Source: CAIVAT01 sp037133475
GTDB taxonomy: Bacteria; Bacteroidota; Bacteroidia; Bacteroidales; FEN-979
Assembly: GCA_037133475.1 (NCBI GenBank)
Contig: JBAXOB010000013.1
Location: 27,798 to 91,797 of the forward strand
Reading direction: 5' to 3'
DNA length: 64,000 nucleotides
Shown piece after piece: positions 27,306-37,277 of the stretch. The notes under the pieces were generated by a model, which did no database searches, was not told the origin of the DNA, and worked only from the letters and a program-made list of their open reading frames with translations. Both the position numbers and the translations under genes were made by a program. Numbering within the stretch: position 1 is the stretch's first letter; each line of letters begins with the position of its first letter.

Positions 27306-29372
27306 TTAAAGCCCCTCTCTTTTCCGGATGACCCATTCGGCGGTAAGCAGCAGGACGATCAGGGCAAAAAGCCAGGGATTGCCAATCAGGTCCGACATCC
27401 GGTTCTGGTAAATGGCAACCGAACGGATATCGTTTCTTGCCAGGATCTTTCCTGCCAGTTTTCCGATGTCGGCCGGCCTAACCATCTCACCGTCGTGGGC
27501 AGATGCAATCCGGAACAAGAGGTTATGGTCGGCAACCAGGTTCGAACTTTCTATATTGACCTTTTCGATAAATAGCTTCCCGGTTTTCTCATAGCCGGTT
27601 TGCCCGCTCTTTACAGCAGCCTTGTAATTGTATTCGCCTGCCGGGAACATGCCTGCATTCAGGAAATAACCCTTCCGGGTCTTGCTGAAGACAAAGGGAT
27701 AACTTTTGTTTTCATGGTCGGTCAGGGTCAGGCTGACGTCGGGCTGGTTGATCAGTTCATAGGAGCCGTTATACAATTCAGCCTCAAATTCAACAGGCTC
27801 GTTTTCATAGCTTTTATTCTTAGTGCGGATCCTGAAAAAGCTTTTATCATCCTTTGCGGAGAGATACTGGGCCGTTTTATCGATCCACAGGTCGAAACTT
27901 TCGTGGTTCGATTGCTGGATATAGTTGGAGATTCTCCATCTCCAGATGTTTTCACCGGCGATAATGCCCACCTTGCGGTCAAGGGCATGGGTGTAAACGA
28001 CCATGGGGGTTTTGGTCGCCACATTCCCGATTTTCTGATAGAACAACACCTCTGCCAGCGGGCTCACCTGGTAGGCTCCGAACGGGCATTGCAGCGGCGG
28101 AAATTCCCTGAAAACAGCCTGGTCCTTCTGATCGACGGTAAACAGCGAAAAGTCGGGGTTAAACGAGGGCTGCGATTCCGAGAAGGCATTTCTCGGGGAG
28201 TTGACGATAAGCCCGGCCTGGAGGCGGTTAAGGGCATTCAGGTCGGTTTGGGAACCCACGATGACAAGCAGCGGGACCTTTGACTGCAATAACCCCGTAA
28301 GATCAGTGACATTGGTAATGGAGGGCAGCTGATTCAGAATGACAAGGTCATATTTCTCAAAAGACCGTGGCATCGTTTCGGTGATGATCGTCTCCACCTC
28401 AAAATGGGATGAACCCTCCAGCGCCTTTTCGATCGCCATGATGTCGGGATGCGGTGCGGCCGAGACCAGCGCGATTTTCTGCCTCGCCTCCAGCACCTCC
28501 ACCAGGAAGTCGATATGGTTGTTGGAAGGACTTCCCTCCCCCTCCAGCTTATCGAGCTGAAGCGAATACCGGGTCATGCCAGCCTCCTTTGCCTCCAGTA
28601 AAAAGGTAGCCCGCTGCAGCGAACGGTCGCCGGTTGCCCTGAGCTCCCTGGATTCAATGAGGCGGGTTCCTTGTGATAGACTTATTTTGGTTTTCAGTCC
28701 GTTGCACTTATTCATTGCAACCAGCACTTCAACAGGGAACTTATCGCCCCTGTAGGCCGTTTTGTTGACAAGCACCTTCAGGATGGAGATATCTTTTTTC
28801 AGGATCGTATCTCCCATGGCAAGGGTATAGACCGGGAAGGGGATCTTCTGGGCGGCATAAAAGGGATCGGTCCCTTCATTGTAGATGCCATCGGTGGCCA
28901 GGATTACGGCAGCCGCATTCCTGTTGGTATAGCGGGTATTGACCTCCCTGAAAAAAACAGAAATGTCGGTTTTGGAGCCCTTGTAAGTTCCACTGAATCC
29001 ATTGGTCAGCTTATCATCAAATGAATAGACCCTTACCTCGCATTTTTGCTGAAGGGTGGCGACAAGCTGTTTCAGCTGTCCGGGAAAAGTATTCCGGCAC
29101 CAGGTCGAATCATTGCCCATGACCATCGACTGGGAATTATCGACTCCGATAACGATTACCGGTTTTTCAAGCCGTTTTTCAGTACGTTTGATCAGCGGAG
29201 ACAACAGCAGGAAGGCGATGAGCGAAACGGATAAAAACCGCAGCGCCGCCATCCCCCAACTGAAAATGTTCGCCATTCCCCTTTTTACATCGCGGTAATA
29301 GAGCACCCATGCATAGAGGGCCCCAAGCAGGAGACAAAGAGGAATTAAACCGGAAGGGTATTCAGTAATCAT
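27306..29372 (-). CDS. VWA-like membrane protein
   Basis: About 688 residues from the ATG at 29372, which overlaps the fabG stop by one base (TAATG). An open frame runs further up, but across fabG. Two N-terminal membrane helices (LIPLCLLLGALYAWVL; FLSVSLIAFLLLSPL) are followed by a VWA-like domain with a MIDAS motif IGVDNSQS near residue 80, a class I amidotransferase-like region near residue 340 (VPLLVIVGS), and a C-terminal helix ending KREGL. Such proteins occur widely in Bacteroidota near BatA-type genes, function unknown. Likely periplasm-facing. Confidence 0.75.
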   Translation of the reverse strand: MITEYPSGLIPLCLLLGALYAWVLYYRDVKRGMANIFSWGMAALRFLSVSLIAFLLLSPLIKRTEKRLEKPVIVIGVDNSQSMVMGNDSTWCRNTFPGQLKQLVATLQQKCEVRVYSFDDKLTNGFSGTYKGSKTDISVFFREVNTRYTNRNAAAVILATDGIYNEGTDPFYAAQKIPFPVYTLAMGDTILKKDISILKVLVNKTAYRGDKFPVEVLVAMNKCNGLKTKISLSQGTRLIESRELRATGDRSLQRATFLLEAKEAGMTRYSLQLDKLEGEGSPSNNHIDFLVEVLEARQKIALVSAAPHPDIMAIEKALEGSSHFEVETIITETMPRSFEKYDLVILNQLPSITNVTDLTGLLQSKVPLLVIVGSQTDLNALNRLQAGLIVNSPRNAFSESQPSFNPDFSLFTVDQKDQAVFREFPPLQCPFGAYQVSPLAEVLFYQKIGNVATKTPMVVYTHALDRKVGIIAGENIWRWRISNYIQQSNHESFDLWIDKTAQYLSAKDDKSFFRIRTKNKSYENEPVEFEAELYNGSYELINQPDVSLTLTDHENKSYPFVFSKTRKGYFLNAGMFPAGEYNYKAAVKSGQTGYEKTGKLFIEKVNIESSNLVADHNLLFRIASAHDGEMVRPADIGKLAGKILARNDIRSVAIYQNRMSDLIGNPWLFALIVLLLTAEWVIRKREGL

Positions 29373-30118
29373 TAAGTGTGTAATCCACCGCAGACAGGAA
29401 TTGCCTGTCCGTTGATGTAAGAACTCAGGTCTGAAGCAAGGAATAAGGCAAGGTTTGCAACATCGTCGGGAGTGCCGGCGCGGCGCATCGGGATATCCTG
29501 GATCCACTTGTCGCGGGCCTCCTGGGGCAGCTTGGCTGTCATCTCGGTTTCGATATAACCCGGGGCGATGGCGTTGCAGCGGATATTGCGGGAACCAAGT
29601 TCCTGGGCGATTGATTTGGTGAAACCGATAATCCCGGCCTTGGATGCCGCATAGTTCGATTGCCCGCTGTTTCCCTCAACGCCAACCACCGAACTCATGT
29701 TGACGATCGAACCGTAACGTTGCTTGATCATCACCCGCTGGATGGCTTTGGTAAGGTTGAACACCGATTTCAGGTTCACGTTGATCACCCGGTCCCAATC
29801 CACCTCGGTCATCCGGAGCAGCAGGTTGTCGCGGGTGATGCCCGCATTGTTAACCAGGATATCGATGGTTTGAAAATCCTCAAGAATCTGGCTGATAAGT
29901 GATTCACTGTCGGTAAAGGAACTTGCGTCGGAAGCATAACCTTTGGCTTTCACGCCGAAGGCGGCCAGCTCCTGCTCCAGCAGTTTGGAGTCATCATTGT
30001 ATTGGATATCTGAAAAGGCAACATTAGCGCCATGTTCGGCAAATTTCAGGGCAATTGATTTACCAATTCCCCGGTTTGCGCCGGTGATCAGTGCTGTTTT
30101 TCCTTCAAGTAACTTCAT
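29372..30118 (-). CDS. fabG: 3-oxoacyl-ACP reductase
   Basis: A 248-residue short-chain dehydrogenase that reduces 3-ketoacyl-ACP with NADPH in fatty acid elongation. TGANRGIGK (cofactor), NNAGITRDNLLLRM (FabG-diagnostic), catalytic SSVVG, YAASK and the terminal SYINGQAIPVCGG are all present. Its stop codon overlaps the next ATG, so the VWA gene is translationally coupled. It has its own -7 box. Confidence 0.93.
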   Translation of the reverse strand: MKLLEGKTALITGANRGIGKSIALKFAEHGANVAFSDIQYNDDSKLLEQELAAFGVKAKGYASDASSFTDSESLISQILEDFQTIDILVNNAGITRDNLLLRMTEVDWDRVINVNLKSVFNLTKAIQRVMIKQRYGSIVNMSSVVGVEGNSGQSNYAASKAGIIGFTKSIAQELGSRNIRCNAIAPGYIETEMTAKLPQEARDKWIQDIPMRRAGTPDDVANLALFLASDLSSYINGQAIPVCGGLHT

Positions 30119-30139
30119 AGGTTCGTGTTATAATTTTTG

Positions 30140-30147
30140 CAAAGATA
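30140..30147 (-). promoter_or_regulatory. -7 box of fabG
   Basis: CAAAGATA on plus (TATCTTTG on minus) matches TAnnTTTG, 22 bp before the fabG ATG. Confidence 0.6.
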
Positions 30148-30168
30148 GGAATAACATAAATAGGTGGA

Positions 30169-33100
30169 TTAAATCCATTTAACAAGGTTAAAATCCTGGC
30201 GATGAGGCAGTAACGGGTTTTTCGGGAACAACCTGAAGGCGTAATCATAAACGCCGGCCTGTTTGAAGGGGATATCGCAGGCAAAGGTTACCAGGTTGTT
30301 TTCAGCGCTTGCCATGGTCATCGCCTCGATAAAGATAGGCTCCTTTACCTCGTCGTTGACCTTTTTTCCGAAAAGCACCTCGATCCCGATATCGGTTCCC
30401 GACAGTTCATTGAGGTCGAGGGTAATCTCGGCCTTGAAGGACTCACCCAGGGATAACGGTTTCTGGCTTGAATCGGGAATATTCACCCCGATCACCTCGA
30501 TGCTCTCCCATCCGCGGCTTACTTTCCGCTTCCAGCTGGCAATATGACGCGCCATCTCGTAGTTTTTTGCCGCCATCAGCCGCGACCGTTTAAACAGCGG
30601 ACTGTAATACTGGCGGATATAATCATCCAGCTGCCGTTTCATGGTAAAATGGGGGGCAATCTCGGAGATGGTGTTTTTGATATAGGAGACCCATTTCACC
30701 GGAACATTCTGTTTATCCACATCATAATAGATCGGGATGATCTCCTCTTCAAGAATGGAATAGATGGTTTCGGCATCCAGTTCATCCTGGAACTGGTGGT
30801 TGTCATAGGTCGACTCCTCCTTGAGCATCCAGCCGGCATTGGGCCGATAACCCTCGGCCCACCAACCGTCGAGTACGCTGAAGTTGACAACGCCGTTCAT
30901 CACGGCCTTCTCCCCGCTGGTACCCGAGGCCTCAAGCGGCCGTGTGGGCGTATTGAGCCAGATATCCACGCCTTTGATCAGGTATTTGGCCACCTCCATG
31001 TCGTAATTCTCGAAAAAGAAGATCTTGCCGACAAATTCGGGGATATGGGAAATCTCGAAGATCCGCTTGATCAGATCCTGTCCGGCTTTATCGTTGGGGT
31101 GAGCCTTTCCTGCGAACATAAACTGTACGGGCCGCTCCTTGTTGTTGACGATACGCGAGAGCCTGTCGAGGTTGCTGAACAGCAGGTGAGCCCTCTTGTA
31201 GGTGGCGAAACGCCTGGCAAAGCCGATGGTCAGGGCCTTTGGGTTGGCCAGTTCGCGGATCTTGAAGATCAGCTTTGGATTTTCATGACGGCGGGTCATG
31301 TCATCATACAGGTGCTGCAACAGGAATTCCGTCATCTGGTTTTTCTGTTTCAGCTTGGTGTTCCAGATCGTCAGGTCGTCTACCTTATGGATGTTTTTCC
31401 AAAAGGAGGGATTTGACTGATCCTGGAAATATTCTTCGCCGAAGGTCTTGCTGTAGAGCTGCTGCCACGATTTGGCCGTCCAGGTGGGAAGATGTACACC
31501 GTTGGTAACATAACCGATATGCAGCTCTTCGGGATAATAGCCCTGGTATAGTTTTACGAACATCTCGCGGGTAACCCTGCCATGGATCTTGCTCACGCCG
31601 TTGATCTCCTGAGAAAGTTTGGCTGCCAGCACACTCATGGAGAATTTCTCATTGGTATCGTTATCGGCCATGCGTCCCAGGTTCATGAACTGTTCCCACT
31701 TCTGGTTCAGGTGGTCGGGGTAGTGCGACAGGTACCTGCGAAGAAGATCCTCCGGGAAGGTGTCATGGCCGGCCGGGACCGGCGTGTGGGTGGTGAAAAG
31801 GGTCGAACAGCGCACCATCTCCATCGCCTGCTGGAAGGTGAGTTTCTCGTTCTGGATCAGTTTGCGCAACCGTTCGAGCCCGATAAAGGCAGAATGCCCC
31901 TCATTGCTGTGGTATACGTCGGGATTGATCCCCAGCGCATCGAGCATGCGGATGCCGCCAATTCCCAAAAGAAGTTCCTGGCGCAGCCTGTTTTCAAGAT
32001 CCCCGCCGTAAAGCTGGTAGGTAATGCTGCGATCTGCCTCTTCGTTCTCTTCAATATCGGTGTCCATCAGGTAAAGAGGAACACGGCCCACATCGCAACG
32101 CCAGATCTTGGCATACATGGTGCGTCCCGGCAGTGCGATGGAGGTTTTGATCCAGTTGCCCTGTTCATCCCTTACCGGGATCAGCGGCATGTGGGTGAAC
32201 TTCTGCGGCGTATAGATGGCGATCTGGTCGCCGAAGATGGAGAGACTCTGGGTAAAATAGCCATACCGGTACAGCAGGCCAATACCCACAATGTTGTAAT
32301 TCGAATCGCTGGCCTCCTTCAGATAGTCGCCGGCCAGCATTCCCAGGCCTCCTGAAAAGATCTTGACGGTGTCGTGCAGCCCGTATTCCATGCTGAAATA
32401 GGCCACCATGTCGTGGGGTTTGTCGGCAGCCTTCGACATATAGCGGTTAAAATCGGCGGTAACCTTGTCGAGTTTGGCAATGAACATCTCATTGGCGCTG
32501 AGGTCCTGCAACTCCTTGTATGACAGCGATTCGATCAGGGCGATGGGGTTGAACTTCAGCTCGTACCAGCGTGCCTTGTTGATCATTTCAAAAAGCTCGG
32601 AACCCTCGTAATTCCACGACCACCAGAGGTTCTTTGCAAGCCGTTCAAGGCTTGCCAGGTTTTCAGGAACACGCTGCTGTATCAATACCTTTCTCCAGTC
32701 GGGCCTGGCATCGCTGCTGCTCTTCGGTAAGGCAGCCTGCAACTGCGGCTGTTTGCCGGCATACTGCTCAGCCCTGGTCACGGTTTCACCAATCGCCTCG
32801 GAATAGGCCTCGCGGTAATTCCCGATGAGGTTTTTCCATAATACCGACCTTGAAATTTCATAAGCTTTGATCCTGACCTTGATGATCTCCTTTTCGGTTT
32901 TGGAGATACAGTTCAGGATATTTTTCACGATATTTTCCACCACCTCCTGGTCATTGTCATCATTGCGTTCGATGATGCTGGTGCAGTCCTTGACCGTGGG
33001 AAACAGCGCCTTGATCCATTGGCCGAAGCCGGTAAGCGAAGTTGTGATTGTCGGAATGTGAAAAGAGAGGCTTTCGAGCGAGGAATATCCCCAGGGTTCG

Positions 33101-34422
33101 TAATACGAGGGGTACACCGTGCCGTCAAAGCCAATCAGCAGGTCATAATATTTCAGGTTAAAGATACCGTCGGTGCCATTCAGGTAGGTCGGGATATACA
33201 CCACCTTGACCTGGTCTTCGGGGCGGTTCAGCAAACCTGCAGATTTTATCTTACGGAGGATCTGGTCGTTGTCAGGGTCGGCAAGCACATGGGTTGCATA
33301 ATCCTCCTGTCGCGGTTGGCGCCGCTCAGCGGAAACCATGCGTTCGGCAAGGTCCTTGCGGGGACCGTTGAGCCCCGACGACACGGCGATGCAGGCTACC
33401 AGTGTCTGGGCCAGTTTTGGCTGTTTGTTCAGGATCCCGAGCGCATCGATAAAGATCTCGATGCCCTTGTTACGGATTTCGAAACGGCTGCTGTTCAGGA
33501 TCAGCACGCTGTCTTTGGGAAGCACCTGCCCGGTAAGGGCGCCGGCAACATCCAGCAATTTTTCGCGCGCGGCCGTACGCTTTTCAGGAAAGACTTCATT
33601 GGCGGGCACCCAGGCATCATCGAAACCATTCGGCGTAATGAGGTCAACCTCCTTTTCAAGGAAATGACGGCACTCGTCGTTGGTGATCTCACTGAGGGTG
33701 GTAAAACAGTCGGCCTCATGGGCCGAAAGTTTCTCCAGCGAAAACTTGGCCATCACGCCAAACTGCCTGGCGATGGCTTCGGCATTATAGTTCAGCAGGT
33801 TTGTATACAACGGTAATCCCGCATTGGCGATACTCCTGCCAACCACGGTGCCGTGGGTGGTAAAGATCGTCCCGATCTGGGGTACCATCTCTTTCAGGTA
33901 TAAAATCCCCGTCCCGGTCTTCCATTCATGGAACTGGGCCACGATCTTATCGTGATGCGACAGGTTACAGTTATAAAAACTCTCGATGATCAGGCCGGCG
34001 GCATAACCAAAAAAGGCAGGCTCTATATAATCCCAGTCACCCGAAAGGGAATCCAGCTTGTAATGTTCCCAGAAATGGGCGAAAATCTTGTCCTTTTCAG
34101 AAAAAAAGGAGGTGAAGTCAACCAGGACGACTACCGGGCTTCCGGGGATCTTCCACCGTCCGATCTTTACCCGTAACCCTTCGGTTTCGGCAACCTCCCG
34201 CCACGACTTATATAAAAATTTGTCCTCGGTGAATTCCGGGTTCTGGTGGGTCTCCTTCCATACATCCGGTCCGATGAGAATATAGTTGTCTTTGAATTCT
34301 TCTGCGAGCGTTTTTGCTTTGGTTGATATGGCTGTATGAATTCCACTGATTTTATTGCATACCTCCCAACTGGTTTCAAACAGGTAGTCGGGAGTTACAA
34401 GCAGTTTATCCTTTATCATCAA
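30169..34422 (-). CDS. Glycogen synthase (GT3-like)-glycogen phosphorylase (GT35) fusion
   Basis: A 1417-residue two-enzyme protein. Residues 1 to about 560 resemble eukaryotic-type GT3 glycogen synthase (FETSWEVCNKISGIHTA; YPSYYEPWGYSSLES near the catalytic site). Residues about 585-1417 form an alpha-glucan phosphorylase: a DUF3417 start (ENLASLERLAKNLWWSW), then SNEGHSAFIGLERL, and EASGTSGEKAVMNG with the PLP lysine. One half elongates and the other releases glucose-1-phosphate from alpha-1,4-glucan. It belongs to the glucan cluster that runs to 39227. Confidence 0.93.
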   Translation of the reverse strand: MMIKDKLLVTPDYLFETSWEVCNKISGIHTAISTKAKTLAEEFKDNYILIGPDVWKETHQNPEFTEDKFLYKSWREVAETEGLRVKIGRWKIPGSPVVVLVDFTSFFSEKDKIFAHFWEHYKLDSLSGDWDYIEPAFFGYAAGLIIESFYNCNLSHHDKIVAQFHEWKTGTGILYLKEMVPQIGTIFTTHGTVVGRSIANAGLPLYTNLLNYNAEAIARQFGVMAKFSLEKLSAHEADCFTTLSEITNDECRHFLEKEVDLITPNGFDDAWVPANEVFPEKRTAAREKLLDVAGALTGQVLPKDSVLILNSSRFEIRNKGIEIFIDALGILNKQPKLAQTLVACIAVSSGLNGPRKDLAERMVSAERRQPRQEDYATHVLADPDNDQILRKIKSAGLLNRPEDQVKVVYIPTYLNGTDGIFNLKYYDLLIGFDGTVYPSYYEPWGYSSLESLSFHIPTITTSLTGFGQWIKALFPTVKDCTSIIERNDDNDQEVVENIVKNILNCISKTEKEIIKVRIKAYEISRSVLWKNLIGNYREAYSEAIGETVTRAEQYAGKQPQLQAALPKSSSDARPDWRKVLIQQRVPENLASLERLAKNLWWSWNYEGSELFEMINKARWYELKFNPIALIESLSYKELQDLSANEMFIAKLDKVTADFNRYMSKAADKPHDMVAYFSMEYGLHDTVKIFSGGLGMLAGDYLKEASDSNYNIVGIGLLYRYGYFTQSLSIFGDQIAIYTPQKFTHMPLIPVRDEQGNWIKTSIALPGRTMYAKIWRCDVGRVPLYLMDTDIEENEEADRSITYQLYGGDLENRLRQELLLGIGGIRMLDALGINPDVYHSNEGHSAFIGLERLRKLIQNEKLTFQQAMEMVRCSTLFTTHTPVPAGHDTFPEDLLRRYLSHYPDHLNQKWEQFMNLGRMADNDTNEKFSMSVLAAKLSQEINGVSKIHGRVTREMFVKLYQGYYPEELHIGYVTNGVHLPTWTAKSWQQLYSKTFGEEYFQDQSNPSFWKNIHKVDDLTIWNTKLKQKNQMTEFLLQHLYDDMTRRHENPKLIFKIRELANPKALTIGFARRFATYKRAHLLFSNLDRLSRIVNNKERPVQFMFAGKAHPNDKAGQDLIKRIFEISHIPEFVGKIFFFENYDMEVAKYLIKGVDIWLNTPTRPLEASGTSGEKAVMNGVVNFSVLDGWWAEGYRPNAGWMLKEESTYDNHQFQDELDAETIYSILEEEIIPIYYDVDKQNVPVKWVSYIKNTISEIAPHFTMKRQLDDYIRQYYSPLFKRSRLMAAKNYEMARHIASWKRKVSRGWESIEVIGVNIPDSSQKPLSLGESFKAEITLDLNELSGTDIGIEVLFGKKVNDEVKEPIFIEAMTMASAENNLVTFACDIPFKQAGVYDYAFRLFPKNPLLPHRQDFNLVKWI

Positions 34423-34504
34423 TGAGTTGGTTTTCTGAATAATTTATAAGTTGCCTTTTTTGTAAGATTTTATTGAAATATGGCCATTGCAGGTATGCCC
34501 GGCG

Positions 34505-35911
34505 TTAACCTTTTTTACCTCCTGCCGGTTTTGGTTTTACGGTTGCAGGTGTTTTAGGTTTGGCCTCTTTTTTGGTTGGTTTCACAACTTTCGCCTTCGC
34601 GTCAGCCTCCTTTTTCGGAGCTTTGGCGACAAGGCTTTTTGTTTTGGCTGTCTTTGCTGCAGTTTTAGGAGGAACAGCTTTTTCGGCCGTCACAACCACT
34701 TCATCCTTGGCGGCCTCCAGGGCTTCAGCATCCTCATCAACCCTGATCATGAAGTCGGAAAGGACATTCATGTAGTTGATAAAGGCTTCATAGGGAGAGC
34801 CGTAAGGATTGAAATATTTATGGACTTCTCCTGCTGAGAACCATTTGGTGCACATGTAATAGAAGTGGTTGCTGGTTTGCAGGTATTGCCAGTCTTTCAG
34901 GATCTGCTTGTTTTTACATTTCCTGATTTTTGGTTCATAGGAATATAATTTGGCGAAGGCCTCGTCCTGCAGTTCATTGCCCAGCCACGCCGTAAGGTCG
35001 CGCTCCTCGTCGGCCCATGAGATGGGATGAAGCACCGAGATGGCCGCCACCGGCTGCAGCTCATTGTACAACTCCTCTGGCGTGCTGAATTTGAAATTCG
35101 ATTTCGAAAATACCGTCCCGGGAAGGAATTTGAAGAAATCAAAGATCCCGGTCTCCTTCCACTGGTGTTCCCCTATGGTTTCATAATCGAGGAAAAGGTT
35201 AACCACCTCTTCGTTCTTATCGACCTTTTCTATCCAGTTTACAAATTTTTCGGTTGTCAGGGGCCATTCCGACCAATCCTGGTTCGAAAACCGGAAGGTA
35301 AGGTCGTCGCTCAGCCTGAAGTTCCGCAACAGGACCTTCAGCTTGGGGTTGTTCCTGTTACAATACATGAAGTTGGGACTTTTCCACCCGAGGATATGTT
35401 TGGCGCCTTCGGTAAGCATGGTATGAAATCCCATGTCGGCCACCATTTCGCCGATCTTGTCGGAGTAGATCAGCTCGGTATTCCGGAAGGTCGTCGGGCG
35501 TTTGCCGAAAAGCTCCTCGATTTTGGCGGCATGCATCTCCACCTGGTTTACAAACTCATCCCTGTTGGTAAGCGAGGCAAGGGAATGGGCGTAGGTTTCC
35601 GCGATAAATTCGACCTGGCCGGTGTCGGCGAGTTGCCTGAAGCTGTCGATCACCTCCGGAACATGAGCCTGCAGCTGTTCCAGGGCTGTCCCCGAGATGG
35701 AATAGCTTACCTTGAAGGCAGTGCCATACTCCCTGATGAGTTCGAGCATCAGGTTGTTGGCCGGCAGGTAGCACTTTTCAGAAACCCTGCGGATGATATG
35801 ACGGTTCTGGTAATCATCATAATAGTGATGATCTTGTCCGATATTGAAAAACCGGTAGGTTCGCAGCCTGAACGGCTGATGTACCTGGAAATAGAGGCAG
35901 ATGGATCTCAT
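34505..35911 (-). CDS. GH57 alpha-amylase family protein
   Basis: 468 residues. The N-terminal LYFQVHQPFRL and the pairs FRNTELIYSD (probable Glu nucleophile) and DYETIGEHQW (probable Asp acid/base) mark glycoside hydrolase family 57, active on alpha-glucans, either as amylase or branching enzyme. The last 70 or so residues are low-complexity Lys/Ala/Pro (KTAAKTAKTKSLVAKAPKK...), positively charged and outside the enzyme fold. No signal peptide, so it acts on intracellular glucan. 8 bp after the GT4 gene. Confidence 0.9.
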   Translation of the reverse strand: MRSICLYFQVHQPFRLRTYRFFNIGQDHHYYDDYQNRHIIRRVSEKCYLPANNLMLELIREYGTAFKVSYSISGTALEQLQAHVPEVIDSFRQLADTGQVEFIAETYAHSLASLTNRDEFVNQVEMHAAKIEELFGKRPTTFRNTELIYSDKIGEMVADMGFHTMLTEGAKHILGWKSPNFMYCNRNNPKLKVLLRNFRLSDDLTFRFSNQDWSEWPLTTEKFVNWIEKVDKNEEVVNLFLDYETIGEHQWKETGIFDFFKFLPGTVFSKSNFKFSTPEELYNELQPVAAISVLHPISWADEERDLTAWLGNELQDEAFAKLYSYEPKIRKCKNKQILKDWQYLQTSNHFYYMCTKWFSAGEVHKYFNPYGSPYEAFINYMNVLSDFMIRVDEDAEALEAAKDEVVVTAEKAVPPKTAAKTAKTKSLVAKAPKKEADAKAKVVKPTKKEAKPKTPATVKPKPAGGKKG

Positions 35912-35919
35912 ATGATCAA

Positions 35920-37203
35920 TTATAAAACAGCTTGATTATAAACTTCAATTACATTAATGGCAGCATTTTCCCAGATCAGGTTATCGACCTCCGACTTCCC
36001 GTAGCGGATGAACATCTTGCTAAGCCCTTCATAGTGAAGAATTCCGTAAATGGCATCGGCAAGTGCGTCGATATCCCAGAAATCGACCTTCAGCGCATGC
36101 TGCAGCACTTCGGCCACACCCGACTGCTTTGAGATTACGACCGGCACGTTCGACCGCATGGCCTCCAGGGGAGAAATCCCGAAGGGCTCCGATACGGATG
36201 GCATCACATAAACATCACTCATGGCAAACATGGTGTCGACCTCCGGACCGGCCAGGAATCCCGTAAAATGGAACTTGGTGGCAATCTTAAGCTGGGCGAC
36301 CCTGCGGATCATGCGGTTGAGCAGGTCGCCCGAACCAGCCATGACAAAACGCACGTTCGAGTCGCGCTTCAGCACCTTGTAGGCCGCCTCGACAAAATAA
36401 TCGGGTCCCTTCTGGTAGGTTACCCTCCCCAGGAAGGTCACCACCTTTTCTTTGACATGCTTGGTAACGCCCTCGAGGTCGGGCCTGTCGACAGGTTCCA
36501 CGGCATTGTGCACGGTGATCACCTTTTCGGCAGGAATACCATATTTTTCAATGACGATCTGGCGCGTGAGGTTGCTGACCGTGATCACCAGGTCGGCCTC
36601 GGTCATCCCCTGCCGTTCAATATCATATACCGGCTGGTTTACATTTTCGCCCGATCGGTCAAACTCGGTGGCATGAACATGCACCACCAGCGGCTTCCCG
36701 GTGATCTTCTTGGCCGTGATCCCTGCAGGATAGGTAAGCCAGTCGTGGGCATGAATGACATCGAATGTATTGTTGGCGGCGATGGAAGAGGCCACCAGCG
36801 CGTAGCGCGACACCTCCTCCATGAGATTCGGCCCGTATTTTCCCGAAAAGGTATATTGTTTGGAAAATACCGAATGCTGCTCCTCGGAGGAGGTGAGCTG
36901 ATCGGCGGTGACCACCTTCTCAAACTCTTCAGGGTCAAGGTAGGGCACCAGGTTCGACCCGATCTCCATGAACTGGATCTTGTCCCAGTATTCACGGGTT
37001 TCAGTTTTACTGAAGTCCAACACGACATCGCTGGCATTGACCAGCCGGAACCCCTCCTTGGTTTCATCCCCAAAGGCTTTGGGAACAACGAATATTACCT
37101 CTACGCCATGTTTCACAAGACCTTTTGTCAGCCCGAAACAGGCAGTACCCAGTCCGCCGGTAATATGCGGGGGGAATTCCCAACCAAACATCAGTACGCG
37201 CAT
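35920..37203 (-). CDS. GT4 glycosyltransferase (glycogen synthase-like)
   Basis: 427 residues from the ATG at 37203 (MRVLMFGWEFPPHITGG); nine upstream codons are open but atypical. It has the GT-B features of family 4: the N-terminal glycine loop PPHITGGLG, GRVTYQKGPDYFVEA for the donor site and SEPFGISPLEAM (EX7E retaining motif). Its position between debranching enzyme and GH57 amylase suggests alpha-glucan elongation from ADP- or UDP-glucose. Cytosolic. Confidence 0.9.
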   Translation of the reverse strand: MRVLMFGWEFPPHITGGLGTACFGLTKGLVKHGVEVIFVVPKAFGDETKEGFRLVNASDVVLDFSKTETREYWDKIQFMEIGSNLVPYLDPEEFEKVVTADQLTSSEEQHSVFSKQYTFSGKYGPNLMEEVSRYALVASSIAANNTFDVIHAHDWLTYPAGITAKKITGKPLVVHVHATEFDRSGENVNQPVYDIERQGMTEADLVITVSNLTRQIVIEKYGIPAEKVITVHNAVEPVDRPDLEGVTKHVKEKVVTFLGRVTYQKGPDYFVEAAYKVLKRDSNVRFVMAGSGDLLNRMIRRVAQLKIATKFHFTGFLAGPEVDTMFAMSDVYVMPSVSEPFGISPLEAMRSNVPVVISKQSGVAEVLQHALKVDFWDIDALADAIYGILHYEGLSKMFIRYGKSEVDNLIWENAAINVIEVYNQAVL

Positions 37204-37277
37204 TCTTTTAAAATTTATAATGAAGACCACCAGGCCACATCCACCGGTTCACATCGGCGGTGATGAGGCAGTGAGGT

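Noticed and set aside
30712..30721. A TTATCCACA DnaA-box-like sequence
   Set aside because: Single copy inside the glycogen phosphorylase coding region, far from dnaA; chance is likely.
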